44,651 nt of DNA from an uncultured Verrucomicrobiales bacterium. GTDB lineage: Bacteria > Verrucomicrobiota > Verrucomicrobiia > Verrucomicrobiales > DEV007. This document shows positions 1 to 8,719 of this stretch, piece by piece. The stretch spans positions 1 to 44,651 of the forward strand of contig CALAHF010000218.1 in assembly GCA_937891465.1 (NCBI GenBank), given 5' to 3'. The notes beneath the pieces are model-generated. The model had not been told where the DNA came from, did no database searches, and worked only from the letters and a program-made list of their open reading frames with translations. A program made the position numbers and the translations under genes. The stretch's first letter is position 1. Each line of letters opens with the position of its first letter.

Positions 1-45
1 TGATTCGCGCGTATCTGATTCGCGCGTATCTGATTCGCGCGTATC
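1..45. repeat. Three perfect tandem copies of a 15-bp unit
   Basis: The unit TGATTCGCGCGTATC is repeated three times without a mismatch, directly at the window edge, and then breaks off into TGATGGGC. Read in the frame of the kinase that follows, it encodes three copies of the pentapeptide I-R-A-Y-L just ahead of the ATP-binding domain's G1 box. In related kinases this spot is a single beta strand of the ATPase domain, so three copies look like an expansion. Because it sits at base 1, an assembly-end artefact is possible. Confidence 0.9.
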
Positions 46-791
46 TGATGGGCGAAAACAAAAATGGCACTCTTCCGCTTCGTTTTGAAGTCGCTGACAC
101 AGGAATCGGCATCAGTGAGGAAGTGCTCGATCGTCTCTTTTTGCCATTCTCCCAAGCCGACGCTTCAACGACCCGGCACTATGGCGGTACTGGACTAGGT
201 CTCGCCATTTCGAAAAATCTTGCTGAACTGATGGGGGGTGAGCTTTCCATTAAAAGCACTGTGAGTGAGGGAACTACCTTCGTTTTTACGGTAAATGTTG
301 GCGCGGCCCGCGAAGGGAACGGGCGTGAATCGGCCCGCTGTCTGAAACCAGATCGTCCGGGCGAAGGCCGCAAGGGAGCGATTACTGAAGCCGGACTGAA
401 TATTCTCCTCGTAGAAGACAATGAAGTGAATCAAAAGGTCGCTCGGCTCACGCTCGAGAAATTCGGATGCGACGTCATCATTGCTGACAATGGAGCCATA
501 GCCGTCGATCTGGCAAACGGTTCCAAAGAGTTCGATCTGATTTGCATGGATAACCAAATGCCCGTGATGGACGGGCTTGAAGCCACTCGCCGGATTCGGA
601 GTTCTTCTGGATTAAATAACGATACCTACATATTGGCCATGACCGGATTGGCCTTTGATGAAGACCGCGAACTGTGCCGGATTGCCGGAATGAACGATAT
701 CATTACCAAACCGATCGAATACGAGCTTTTACAAGCCGCTATCGGGAAAGTCGCTGAGCAGAAAAATTCAAAAGTGGAATTGCCTGCATAA
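3..791 (+). CDS. Hybrid sensor histidine kinase/response regulator, C-terminal part
   Basis: The reading frame is open from the first bases of the window, so the sensor, dimerisation and N-box parts lie outside it. Counting from the ATG at 48, the HATPase domain shows the G1 box DTGIGI (residues 17-22), an F-box region (LFLPFSQAD) and the G2 box GGTGLGL (46-52). A linker of about 30 residues leads to a receiver domain from about residue 117. That domain has acidic residues E123/D124, the phosphoacceptor D168 (in [10 protein letters not shown]) and the conserved K221 (TKP). The protein would autophosphorylate and pass the phosphate to its own receiver. The order kinase then receiver is that of hybrid kinases, which usually feed a phosphorelay. 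The ATG at 48 is internal and not the true start. The signal sensed is unknown. Repeat copy 1 lies just after the stop. Confidence 0.9.
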   Translation: MRAYLIRAYLIRAYLMGENKNGTLPLRFEVADTGIGISEEVLDRLFLPFSQADASTTRHYGGTGLGLAISKNLAELMGGELSIKSTVSEGTTFVFTVNVGAAREGNGRESARCLKPDRPGEGRKGAITEAGLNILLVEDNEVNQKVARLTLEKFGCDVIIADNGAIAVDLANGSKEFDLICMDNQMPVMDGLEATRRIRSSSGLNNDTYILAMTGLAFDEDRELCRIAGMNDIITKPIEYELLQAAIGKVAEQKNSKVELPA

Positions 792-798
792 TTCTTCA

Positions 799-841
799 CG
801 AGGCAATACTATCGGTTCGGCGAACCAACTCTATTAGATCG
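799..841. repeat. 43-bp palindromic element, copy 1
   Basis: This is the most diverged copy of the dispersed 43-bp family. It keeps the perfect inner palindrome GGTTCGGCGAACC, the outer ends CGA/TCG and the A-A-T-A/T-A-T-T pairing at positions 7-10. The GGG/CCC part of the arms is lost. It lies 8 bases after the kinase stop and about 95 bases before the isomerase start. One frame reads F-G-E-P-T-L-L-D-R-W. A role as transcript end or RNA hairpin is possible but not shown. Confidence 0.7.
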
Positions 842-936
842 TTGGAACTCTCCTTCGGTGAGGTCGTGCGTATGACCAATTCACCGCGATTTCGCCGCTG
901 GACATCAGGGCGAGTTTTGGGGCATGTTTGGTTTGT

Positions 937-1884
937 ATGAAATCCTCGAACTCAATTTTGCAGCCGTCATCCCGTCGCCACTTTTTGCAAACCTCTGCTG
1001 CCGCTGTTGCGGGGGCCTCGCTCGCAGGTCAGGGCATTGTTGGAAATGCGGCGGAAAGCGCAGATTACCCTCTGAAAGGGAAGCTCTTTAAAACACTAAA
1101 AATTGGAATGGTTCGGTTGGAGGACAAAGAAGCAACATTAACGGATCGTTTCAAAGCAGCGAAAGCAGCCGGCTTCGGAGCGATTGAACTGGGCAGCCCT
1201 GGAAACGATGTCGATGAAGTGAAGCGGGCGATTGATGAGTCGGGGCTTCCCGTCGACGGATCTGTTTGTGGGGCTCATTGGAGCGTGCGACACACTGATC
1301 CTGATCCTGCGGTGCGCGCAGAAGCCCTGAAAAACCTCACCGGCGCGCTGCGTGAAACCAAAGCGGTCGGCGGACACACGGTGTTGTTGGTTGTCGGAAA
1401 GGGAGCGGACGGCCCCGAGGAAGAAATTTGGAAACGCTCCGTGGAAAACATCAAAAAAGCGCTTCCCCTTGCGGCTGAGTTAGGCGTAGCGATTGCGATC
1501 GAAAACGTGTGGAATCAGTTTTGCTACGATCATGATGGTGACGCGACTCAGACGGCAGATAAGTTTGTGAAATACGTCGACGAGTTCAATTCACCGTTTG
1601 TTGGCATGCAGTTCGATATCGGAAACCACTGGAAATACGGCTCGATGGGTGATTGGATTCGCCAGCTGAACAAGCGGGTCATCAAACTCGACGTGAAAGG
1701 ATTTTCCCGGACTGAAAGTAAGTTCAAGAAAATCGGCGAAGGTGATCTCGATTTTGCCGATGTTCGCAAGGCACTGGCGGAGATCAATTTCCACGGCTGG
1801 TGCGCTGCCGAAGTCGGTGGAGGTGGTCCTGAGCGGCTCGCGGAAGTTTCTGCGAATATGGACAAAGCATTTGGTCTGGCGTAA
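937..1884 (+). CDS. Tat-exported sugar phosphate isomerase/epimerase-like TIM-barrel protein
   Basis: Translation from ATG 937 gives 315 residues; an upstream TTG at 928 would add only three and is less likely. The N-terminus carries a twin-arginine signal (SSRRHFLQT, R13-R14) followed by an Ala-rich hydrophobic stretch, so the protein is probably exported folded, as is common for this family in PVC bacteria. The body matches the xylose isomerase-like AP-endonuclease-2 TIM barrel. Candidate metal ligands typical of the fold are the Glu in AIAIENVW, the Asp in MQFDIGNHW, the Asp in IKLDVKGF and the Glu in CAAEVGGGG near the C-terminus. The substrate cannot be read from the sequence; sugar or sugar-acid epimerisation is likely from the family. 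The next gene starts 9 bases after the stop, which suggests co-transcription. Confidence 0.85.
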   Translation: MKSSNSILQPSSRRHFLQTSAAAVAGASLAGQGIVGNAAESADYPLKGKLFKTLKIGMVRLEDKEATLTDRFKAAKAAGFGAIELGSPGNDVDEVKRAIDESGLPVDGSVCGAHWSVRHTDPDPAVRAEALKNLTGALRETKAVGGHTVLLVVGKGADGPEEEIWKRSVENIKKALPLAAELGVAIAIENVWNQFCYDHDGDATQTADKFVKYVDEFNSPFVGMQFDIGNHWKYGSMGDWIRQLNKRVIKLDVKGFSRTESKFKKIGEGDLDFADVRKALAEINFHGWCAAEVGGGGPERLAEVSANMDKAFGLA

Positions 1885-1893
1885 TTTCTGCCC

Positions 1894-2598
1894 ATGGCCG
1901 CCCACTCCAACCCGAACGCCGCCCCGCAGTCAGATGCTGATTCTGCAACCAAGGTTGCGGCGGGTTGTGGAATCGGATGTTTGATCACCGCGATCGTCGT
2001 GGTGCTTGTAGTTGTGGGAGGCTTTTTCTTTGTCACCAATTGGCTGAAAGGAAAGGCGGAGGAACTTACCGATGATGCTCCGATTGCGATCGAAGCGCCC
2101 GATGGAACCGATGCCGAGATTGATGCAGTGATTCTAAAATTCGACAGCTTTCGTGAGGCGTTGGCTACCGGAAAATCAGCCCAACCCTTCAGCCTGACAA
2201 CTGAGGAAGCGAACTTGCTGATATACAACCACCCCGATCTGACTGAGATGGTCGGAAAGGTGAAGTTTGAGTTCATTGACGACAAGGTAGCAGTCGACGG
2301 AAGCGTGCCGCTTGATGGAATTAATAAGTTGGTCGAAGGCAGGTTCTTAAACGGGCGCGCCTTGATGAAATTTGCATTTGTTGAAGGCCGGCTCACCCTC
2401 GATCTTGAATCCGTCGAAGCGAACGGTACGAAAGTTCCTGAAGTGTTCATGAAGGGATTTCGCGACTCTTTAAGTCAGGAGAACATCGCGTCAGGTCCGG
2501 AGTTTGACGCGATGAAAAAGATCATTGGTTCAATTTATATCGAAGAAGGAGTCTTGAAAGTTGTGCCAAAACCGATTGGCGATCGCACCGCTCCGTGA
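1894..2598 (+). CDS. Single-pass membrane protein of unknown function
   Basis: This is a 234-residue protein that I do not recognise. Residues 1-25 are polar and cytoplasmic-like. They are followed by a Gly-Cys rich entry (GCGIGC) and a strongly hydrophobic helix of about 22 residues rich in Val, Ile and Phe (to about residue 48). The rest, about 185 residues, is soluble with mixed charge and no Cys; it would sit outside the membrane. Phrases such as LTTEEANLLIYNHPDL and KVKFEFIDDKVAVDGSVPLD suggest a small beta-rich lipid-binding-like fold similar to other PVC hypothetical proteins, but that is a guess. It follows the isomerase by 9 bases and may be in the same transcript. Confidence 0.75.
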   Translation: MAAHSNPNAAPQSDADSATKVAAGCGIGCLITAIVVVLVVVGGFFFVTNWLKGKAEELTDDAPIAIEAPDGTDAEIDAVILKFDSFREALATGKSAQPFSLTTEEANLLIYNHPDLTEMVGKVKFEFIDDKVAVDGSVPLDGINKLVEGRFLNGRALMKFAFVEGRLTLDLESVEANGTKVPEVFMKGFRDSLSQENIASGPEFDAMKKIIGSIYIEEGVLKVVPKPIGDRTAP

Positions 2599-2678
2599 TT
2601 CATTTTGCCTCGACACAATTAAATTTTACGGCAACACTGCCGCCTCAAATTTTTAAGAAAACCAACCCCTAATTTATC

Positions 2679-3482
2679 ATGCCACACGCAGAAACGAACG
2701 GAATCCAAATGTATTACGAAGAGCTCGGAGAAGGTGATCCGTTGATCCTGATCATGGGCATCACCGCCCGTGGTGCGAACTGGGAAGCTCACGCTGCTGA
2801 CTGGAGTTCTGATTACCGCTGCATCATGCCGGACAACCGCGGCGTTGGCCTCTCTGACAAGCCGGCCGGTGATTACACATCCGAAATGATGGCGGATGAC
2901 TACGCTGGTCTGATGGATGCGCTCGGCATTGAAAAAGCACAGATCGTTGGTGTTTCGATGGGATCGATCATTGCCCAGCAGCTCTGCCTTCGTCATCCCG
3001 AAAAAGTCCAGAGCGCCGTCCTGATGTGCCCTTGGGCCGAGTGCGATCGCTACGCGACTTCGACTTTCAATCACATGGAGTATTGCAAAGCGCACCTCGA
3101 TAACCGCCAGTTTTTGGAGTGGATTCAGCTTCTAATTTTCACCAAGCCGTTTTGGGATAATGACGAGTGCCACGCAGGAATGTTGGAAGGCCGCGACGGA
3201 TTTGATACCGATCCTGTTCCCCAGCCGCTCCACGGTTTGAAAGGCCAGTCCGCAGCTTGTAAAAGCCACAGCGTGGTTGATCAGCTGGGAAATATCTCGG
3301 CTCCTTGTCTCGTGATCAGCGGAAAAGACGACATTTTCACCCCACTCTGGATGGGCGAGCAGGTTGCTGCCGGCATTCCGAATTGCGACACGCATTTCTA
3401 CGACGGGGCAGGGCACGCGTTTCACTGGGAAGTCCTCGAAGACTTCAATCCACGCGTGAAAACGTGGTTGGATGAACACTGA
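2679..3482 (+). CDS. Alpha/beta-fold hydrolase
   Basis: This 267-residue protein has the usual length for the family and no signal peptide, so it is cytoplasmic. The catalytic triad can be read directly: nucleophile S93 in the elbow G-V-S-M-G, acid D217 or D218 in SGKDDIFTP, and H246 in DGAGHAFHW. The oxyanion region is LILIMGITARG, and PDNRGVGLSDKP is the typical loop after strand 4. The overall pattern resembles 3-oxoadipate enol-lactonase and related esterases, but the substrate is not determined. It stands alone between an unrelated upstream gene and a convergent downstream gene. Copy 2 of the 43-bp palindrome lies about 56 bases after its stop. Confidence 0.9.
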   Translation: MPHAETNGIQMYYEELGEGDPLILIMGITARGANWEAHAADWSSDYRCIMPDNRGVGLSDKPAGDYTSEMMADDYAGLMDALGIEKAQIVGVSMGSIIAQQLCLRHPEKVQSAVLMCPWAECDRYATSTFNHMEYCKAHLDNRQFLEWIQLLIFTKPFWDNDECHAGMLEGRDGFDTDPVPQPLHGLKGQSAACKSHSVVDQLGNISAPCLVISGKDDIFTPLWMGEQVAAGIPNCDTHFYDGAGHAFHWEVLEDFNPRVKTWLDEH

Positions 3483-3538
3483 TTTTGATAGCCGCAAAAA
3501 GGCACAGAAGCCGCAAAAACGGGGGCTGATATTTTTTA

Positions 3539-3581
3539 CGAATCAATAGGGTAAGTTCGATGAACAGACCCTGTTGGATAG
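3539..3581. repeat. 43-bp palindromic element, copy 2
   Basis: The arms CAATAGGGT and ACCCTGTTGG face each other around a GTTCG-A-TGAAC centre. About 14 of 21 opposed positions pair by Watson-Crick rules and three more by G-T wobble. It occupies the gap between two convergent genes (ends at 3482 and 3611), where a bidirectional terminator would be expected, but there is no clear T-run. On the minus strand one frame reads F-I-E-L-T-L-L-I-R-K. Confidence 0.85.
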
Positions 3582-3610
3582 TGGGATGATGCGACTGAGG
3601 AATTCCACAT

Positions 3611-5292
3611 TCAGTCGCGATTGGCCTGAAGCTTTTTTGTTTCCGCAGCGGTATGCTGCAAGCGCGCAAATCGGTTGCGGACTTTCCGTTCGATGAGGTC
3701 TGCAGCCCGTTCCATTCCGCCTGCCGAATAACGTCCGAGCTGAATGTCTTCGAGGCGTTGGGCGTCGGTTTGCATTTCTGCTGCCTCCGCTTCACTGCTT
3801 GGTGGACTCAGTAGCGAAGTTAGTTCCTGCTCGACTTCTCGAGTCAGAATTTCAACACGAGCGACAAACACACGATCAATTTCTGTGGGAACCGGGCTGA
3901 TTTGTAGTGGCACCATTTCGTCAGCAGTTTGTTGAGGCAGAATGGCCAGAATGCGGGTGCCCGGTTCGGTGAACCAAAGATTGTCCCACGTATTCACCAT
4001 CGCGGTGGCCTCGTCTTTCGTCAGCCCCTCGGAATGGAGACTTTCGATCATGGCTGCCCGTAAATCGTCTGCAACTTGGTGGGTGGCGCCGGATGGTTTT
4101 GGAAAAGTGATTGACCGATGGTTCAGCCTTTTGGTCTTATCGTATTTGACGATTTCAAGTTGGTCGAGTGATACCCACGAAGTCTGGCCGTCGCTGATTT
4201 GGAGAGCGAACAATTTGGGAACTGCCGACTTGCCGTAATTATACAAAGTGAAGTTACCGGGACCATTTCCCTGTCTCGCGCTAATTTGGGAGAAGTTTGG
4301 TCGGCCAGCACCGCGATAGAAAATAAAATGATCGATGGGGTCGACTGGCTCGGCCTTCTGTTCAGACGCCTTCTCCGCCAGTGGCAGAACCTGAAGCATT
4401 CCTGCTTTGATTCGCGCGATCTCTTCTTTTTCTTCTTCATTCCCGATTGGCAGAGGAGTGTTTCGAAACAACCAAGCCTCAGGAACTTCACGAGCAGCTG
4501 CGTAATGTCGCCCTTTAAGACCGTCTGCCTTCGGGATCTTCGCTTTTTCCGGTGAATTCGGCGGCAACAATGATCCATGCCACATTGTAGGTCCGCTGAA
4601 ATTACGATTTACTGCTGGAGGAAAAATCTCGGTGATGCGGCCATTCAAAAATTTTGCGGTGACCGTAACGTCCATTTCCTTTTCGGGATAGAAATACAAA
4701 ACCGGAGTTTCCATGCGGACGGTGTCCATTCCGCCAGTTTGAGTCGTTCCGCTTTTTCCACTTAACCTGATTCGTTGTTGTTTCACGAACGGAGGCAGAT
4801 CTACCAGTTTGTTTGGGGCTTGATACCAGTCGATCGCCTGACCGCTGGAGCCCTGAAGAACGGAGAATGTTCCCCATTCGTGAACTTTGAGTGCACTTGG
4901 TTTCGTGTCGTTTTTTAAGGCGCTGCCGATGGCCGGCATTGTCTTTGATCTCGCTGAAATGGGATGCCAATGCTGCACTGTAAGATTGTCTTTTGCGCTG
5001 CCGAATGACCACAGTTCAACGCGATCGTCGTCGTATCTAATTTCGGTGACTCCATCTTTCACGACCGCTTTGCCCTTCGCTGTTCGTTTTGGTTCGGTGA
5101 CTGTTACTTTTCCATCAGCCGCGATGTCGACGGTTTGCTCAATACCGTTTGTAAAAGTGACTATCCATTCACCCAACGGAAGGGGGTTACAGTAACGTCG
5201 TCAGCCGATTGAACCGGCGAGATGTAGATGAAGAAACTGGCTAAGCTTACCATCATTGCGGATGCGGATTGGCGAAGTGAAGTAGTCCTCAT
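3611..5292 (-). pseudogene. Secreted protein of unknown function, split by a one-base frameshift
   Basis: Two minus-strand frames together form one plausible 560-residue protein. The first starts at ATG 5292 with a signal peptide (MRTTSLRQ, hydrophobic core, cleavage near PVQSADD), runs into a run of five C (G on the plus strand, 5182-5186) and stops 8 codons later. The second frame continues from the same place to 3611 with 520 coding residues but no signal peptide and only a TTG start at 5176. Adding one C restores a continuous frame reading T-P-L-P-L-G-E-W-I-V-T-F. The body contains KVHEWGTFSVLQG, which I associate with uncharacterised proteins of PVC and myxobacteria, and a C-terminal charged helix. 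No catalytic motif was recognised. It may be a recent pseudogene, a slippage-switched gene or a sequencing error. The PAS-AraC gene lies 98 bases upstream on the same strand. Confidence 0.75.
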
Positions 5293-5390
5293 GATAAGTA
5301 TGTTAGCATTCTTTTCGAACGAGTTGTCAGAAGGACGTAAAAATATTCGCCGAATTTGAGGGGATTCGTTTTTTTCTCTGACAATGCGTT

Positions 5391-6152
5391 TCAACTCTTA
5401 CGCAAAAACTCACGGCGGTACTTCAGCGGTGTGATTCCCGTCACCTTCTTGAAGCGCTTCGTGAAGTGGCTTTGATCGTAATATCCGGTCGAGGCTGAGA
5501 TTTCAGCGACCGATTCTTGAGTCGTCGCGAGAAGGCGTTGAGCCTCCTGAATTCGGAGTGACTGCACATATTCCATTGGCGACAAACGCAAGAGCTCGCG
5601 GAAGCGGCGATTGAAATGTGGAATGCTGAGCCCGGCAATTGCGGCGAGTTTTTCAGCATCGATTTCGTCGATAAAATTCGATTCTAAAAACTCGATGACG
5701 CGTTGCAGCTCACGGAAGTGTTGGCGCTGATCTTCCGGCGTCGCAATCGGGTGCATCAGTCCTGCGAGTCCCATGATTTCTCCCTTTGAATCGAACAACG
5801 GAGCTTTTGACGAAACAAACCAACGTGGCGTTCCCCGAATGTGAGGGACGAGCCAGACTTCATTCCAGATGTGTTTTTCGCTTTCAAAAACAGTGCGGTC
5901 ATTGGCTTCGTAGGCCTCGGCAAGGAGGTCAGGAAAATAGTCGCGCGCAGCTTTGCCGACGAGATCGTCTTCACGGACAAGATCGTAAGTCACGAGATGA
6001 AAGCGATTGCACATCACGTAGCGACTTTGCCGATCTTTCACAAAAAAACAGGCTTTCGGCTCCGCCGCCATCAGCTCGAGCGCAGGTCTGAGCGATGGAT
6101 TGTGGCTGAAGAATTCGGCCTGAAATTGTTGAGCGGATGTCAAGGACGACAC
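5391..6152 (-). CDS. AraC-family transcriptional regulator with N-terminal PAS domain
   Basis: The gene begins with GTG (6152) and encodes 253 residues. Residues about 25-135 form a PAS domain (ACFFVKDRQSRYVMCN and GLAGLMHPI are typical). It is followed by a linker helix and a C-terminal pair of AraC helix-turn-helix units (about 150-250) with LAAIAGLSIPHFNRRFRE and the signature ASTGYYDQSHFTKRFKK and GITPLKYRRE. The protein is probably a cytoplasmic DNA-binding regulator whose PAS domain senses a small ligand or redox state, in place of the usual cupin. The 17-bp palindrome at 6184-6200 lies about 32 bases before its start and is a candidate operator. It sits upstream of the broken secreted gene on the same strand and divergent to the small gene at 6231; either may be a target. 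Confidence 0.92.
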   Translation of the reverse strand: MSSLTSAQQFQAEFFSHNPSLRPALELMAAEPKACFFVKDRQSRYVMCNRFHLVTYDLVREDDLVGKAARDYFPDLLAEAYEANDRTVFESEKHIWNEVWLVPHIRGTPRWFVSSKAPLFDSKGEIMGLAGLMHPIATPEDQRQHFRELQRVIEFLESNFIDEIDAEKLAAIAGLSIPHFNRRFRELLRLSPMEYVQSLRIQEAQRLLATTQESVAEISASTGYYDQSHFTKRFKKVTGITPLKYRREFLRKS

Positions 6153-6183
6153 AGTGGCTGAAAACCGATTGAATTCAAAATAA

Positions 6184-6200
6184 CTTAGAAAATTTCTAAG
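6184..6200. promoter_or_regulatory. 17-bp perfect palindrome, candidate operator
   Basis: CTTAGAAA-A-TTTCTAAG has two perfect 8-base half-sites around one central A. It is placed almost exactly midway between the divergent starts at 6152 and 6231, 31 bases from the first and 30 from the second. This is the expected place for a site shared by both promoters. Binding by the neighbouring AraC-type protein is inferred only; AraC proteins more often bind direct repeats, so another dimeric repressor is also possible. Confidence 0.45.
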
Positions 6201-6230
6201 GGAAACTCTGGCGCTGTGTCATAAACAGTT

Positions 6231-6653
6231 ATGAGAGTATGTGTGATCTTTTTTCTGCTTCTAGTCGTGGCTGGTTCTTGTTTTGGCTTGATCAGCTTGG
6301 GAACGCTCGACAAGGAAAGAGCAGCCAAAATGGGCATCGTGATGAAGTCACGGCCAAATGGCGATGCCGGAACCAAGGTCTGGCTTGAGTTCAAGCAGAA
6401 AGATGCATTCAAAAATTTCACCTACGCTGAATTGCGGATGAAAGACGATGATGGGAATCACCAGCTTTCTGCGATGCTTCGCGTGAATCCCGTTCACCAC
6501 AAACAAACTGCCGACATCACGTCTGTCGTTTTTTCCGCCGACCCAACTCAGCTGAAAAATTGTGAGTTCTGGGTGGTCTGTAACAATGCCATGGAAGGCG
6601 TTGGGTACATTTTGAAAGTGTCCGACTTTTTGGATTTGGAAGCGTTGAAGTGA
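6231..6653 (+). CDS. Small exported protein of unknown function
   Basis: This is a 140-residue protein with an N-terminal hydrophobic segment (MRVCVIFFLLLVVAGSCFG). It can be read as a signal peptide, possibly a lipoprotein signal with AGSC as a weak lipobox. The remainder is soluble and beta-like (TKVWLEFKQKDAFKNFTYAELRMKDDDG, SVVFSADPTQLKNCEFWVVCNN). The family is not recognised. It starts 78 bases from the divergent PAS-AraC regulator and shares with it the palindrome at 6184-6200, so it may be regulated by that protein. Confidence 0.7.
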   Translation: MRVCVIFFLLLVVAGSCFGLISLGTLDKERAAKMGIVMKSRPNGDAGTKVWLEFKQKDAFKNFTYAELRMKDDDGNHQLSAMLRVNPVHHKQTADITSVVFSADPTQLKNCEFWVVCNNAMEGVGYILKVSDFLDLEALK

Positions 6654-6784
6654 ATGCCGATCACTCTTCGGTCGGCGGTGGCTAGACGTCGTTGGGGGAG
6701 TTTTGGATTGAGCAATCTCAGATCACCGCGGTAACAAAACGGAGATTAATTCGTAGAAAAGGGCGTCAACCCGTTCAATCTACT

Positions 6785-7204
6785 ATGTCGATCTACATCC
6801 CCGCCGAAAATCTCAGTAAGCTGGAAGTCAATGATAAAATGACTTCTGAGCAAGCCAGTGAAACGTTTAAAATTCATTCGACTCGCGGAACTGCGTTGGC
6901 TGAAAATGAGGTAACGATGGGGTTTGCCAAGCGAGTCATTGGAGCCCAAACAGCCAAACTAGAGGCCGACGCAGCGACATTGAAGGCGGCAGTTTTTGGA
7001 GGAGCTAATCAAAATATAGCTGCGCAAAAGGACATTTTACATTTTGCCCACAGTGTCATCACTGAGGAAGTTGCAGAAAAGAACGAAAAATCAGAACAAG
7101 AAGACGTCGCTGAGAAAAAACCCAATGGCGCTGCAGTCAATTCCGACGACCGCAAGCAGAAGACTCCAGTTGCGAACGTGAAGATGGGTGGGCACCGCAA
7201 CTGA
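6785..7204 (+). CDS. Small hypothetical protein, highly charged C-terminus
   Basis: ATG 6785 gives 139 residues. The open frame extends upstream to a TTG at 6692, but those extra residues are unlikely to be translated. The N-terminal 80 residues look folded (MSIYIPAENLSKLEVNDKM, then an Ala-rich helix around FAKRVIGAQTAKLEADAATL). The last 45 are rich in Glu, Lys and Asn and probably disordered. There is no signal peptide or membrane segment. I do not recognise the family. Its stop lies 8 bases from the end of the convergent sulfatase gene at 7213. Confidence 0.6.
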   Translation: MSIYIPAENLSKLEVNDKMTSEQASETFKIHSTRGTALAENEVTMGFAKRVIGAQTAKLEADAATLKAAVFGGANQNIAAQKDILHFAHSVITEEVAEKNEKSEQEDVAEKKPNGAAVNSDDRKQKTPVANVKMGGHRN

Positions 7205-7212
7205 TTCGGGGC

Positions 7213-8703
7213 TCACTTTTTATCCGGCACTTCCCAACGAAATGTCTCGCCTTCTAAAATGAGATGCTTGTGCTTGTTTAGTTTAAACGCAGGTTTGGCG
7301 AACTTTTTCGGCGCGCGTTTTTGGTAAAGAGTTTTCACGTCGTCGAACTCAGGCTTCATCGCGAGGTTGGTCCATTCGTTGGGATCTTTGCGGACATCGT
7401 AGAGCTCCTCGGTTTCGTCGGCGTAACGAATGTAGCGATACTGCCGATCGATGATCGCGTAGGCACCTGGCTCCATATTGGGAAGGTAAACTTTCTGATG
7501 CTTTGCGGTTGAAGGATCGGTCAGCATTCCTGCGAGCGAGCGGCCTTCAAGCTTATGCGGCGTTGTTGGTAGACCGCACTGCTCAAGAAGCGTCGGATAC
7601 ATGTCGATCAGGCTGACGGTGGTGTTTGTTTTTTTGCCTTCAGCAATACCCGGCCCAGCCCAAATAAAGGGGACGTTCGAAGTTCGTTCCCACAGCGTGT
7701 GTTTTCCCCAATCACCTTTTTCACCGTGGTGATAGCCGTGATCTGACCAGAGAACGACGATCGTATTTTCCGCGTAGGGACTGGCATCAAGCGCATCGAG
7801 AACGCGGCCGATCATTGCGTCGGCGTAACTGATGCAGGCAAGGTAGCCATGTATCGCATCGTCAACTGCGTCCAGTTCTTCCAACCCTTTGTGATGCAGA
7901 TTCTTTCGATTCGTTTTCTGTTTTTTGATCTTCTCAGGCAAATCATCGAGGTCATCTTCTTTATACGGCGGTAGTTCGATTGTTGCGGGATCGTAGAGGT
8001 CAAAATATTTCTGCGGGCAGTAATTTGGGAAGTGAGGAGCGTAAAGACCCACCGCTAAAAAAAAGGGGGCCTCGTGCTTTTCTTTCAATTTTTGCACGGC
8101 CCAATTCGTCCGCATCGTATCGGCTAGTTCTTCTTCTTTCTCATTCGGGACAGCGCCCCATTCGAGAAATAATCCGCCTGTCACTTTTTTACCTTTGTTG
8201 TAGATGCTATTCGGAAAAGGATCGGGGAAGGGGACTTCGTCGCTCCACGAATCGAGCGGCCAACCGTTTTCGCGCTGGCTTTGGTTCCGAAGATAGAACT
8301 CCGTCCAACCGCGCTGATCGATCGCGCCTTCGGGATGATGGAAAAGTTTGCCACCGCCAAAAGTCTGGTAGCCACCTTCGGCAAAGCTCACCTGAAGCGG
8401 TCGAATTTCTGGATGGTCGTAGAAATAATTCGCGGTGGTGTAACAACCGGTCGTCGAAGCAAATTGCCCAGTAAAAATTGCCGCGCGTGATGGTGCACAG
8501 AAAACTCCAGCGGTGTGGGCATTTGTAAAATTAACGCCTCGAGCCGCGAGCCGGTCAATGTTTGGAGTCAGCGCACGCGGCGTCGTTTCGAGGCAACCAA
8601 TCCAATCATTCATATCATCGACTGCGAGGAAGAGGACGTTTGGTTTTTCAGCAGCGTAAAGACTACCTAAAAGCAGTAGGCAAAGTGAGAGAAGGTGTTT
8701 CAT
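7213..8703 (-). CDS. Secreted sulfatase, iduronate-2-sulfatase type
   Basis: ATG 8703 gives 496 residues with a signal peptide ([22 protein letters not shown]); an upstream TTG at 8727 is not needed. The metal-binding Asp pair appears in [10 protein letters not shown]. The active-site motif is F-C-A-P-S-R-A with C69 as the residue to be oxidised to formylglycine. Further metal ligands are in [21 protein letters not shown]. The overall pattern is that of the iduronate-2-sulfatase subgroup, which in bacteria removes sulfate esters from glycans in the periplasm. It is the last gene of a minus-strand run of three sulfatases and one haem protein. Copy 3 of the 43-bp palindrome fills most of the 69-base gap before it. 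Confidence 0.95.
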   Translation of the reverse strand: MKHLLSLCLLLLGSLYAAEKPNVLFLAVDDMNDWIGCLETTPRALTPNIDRLAARGVNFTNAHTAGVFCAPSRAAIFTGQFASTTGCYTTANYFYDHPEIRPLQVSFAEGGYQTFGGGKLFHHPEGAIDQRGWTEFYLRNQSQRENGWPLDSWSDEVPFPDPFPNSIYNKGKKVTGGLFLEWGAVPNEKEEELADTMRTNWAVQKLKEKHEAPFFLAVGLYAPHFPNYCPQKYFDLYDPATIELPPYKEDDLDDLPEKIKKQKTNRKNLHHKGLEELDAVDDAIHGYLACISYADAMIGRVLDALDASPYAENTIVVLWSDHGYHHGEKGDWGKHTLWERTSNVPFIWAGPGIAEGKKTNTTVSLIDMYPTLLEQCGLPTTPHKLEGRSLAGMLTDPSTAKHQKVYLPNMEPGAYAIIDRQYRYIRYADETEELYDVRKDPNEWTNLAMKPEFDDVKTLYQKRAPKKFAKPAFKLNKHKHLILEGETFRWEVPDKK

Positions 8704-8719
8704 GATGTTTTGGCTTCTA

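Noticed and set aside
1-45. CRISPR-like direct repeats
   Set aside because: The three 15-bp copies are directly adjacent with no spacers and lie in a coding frame.
1548-2450. Long minus-strand open frame of 300 codons
   Set aside because: It is antisense to two well supported genes (isomerase-like and membrane protein) and rich in Ser and Pro without family pattern.
3539-3581. Intrinsic terminator between convergent genes
   Set aside because: The stem is long but there is no T-run next to it on either strand; it is a member of the 43-bp family found also inside a gene, so a terminator role alone does not explain it.
5176-5190. Programmed ribosomal frameshift at the C-run
   Set aside because: No slippery heptamer or downstream pseudoknot was evident, and the protein is not a type known to use frameshifting. 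Sequence error, slippage variation or decay is simpler.
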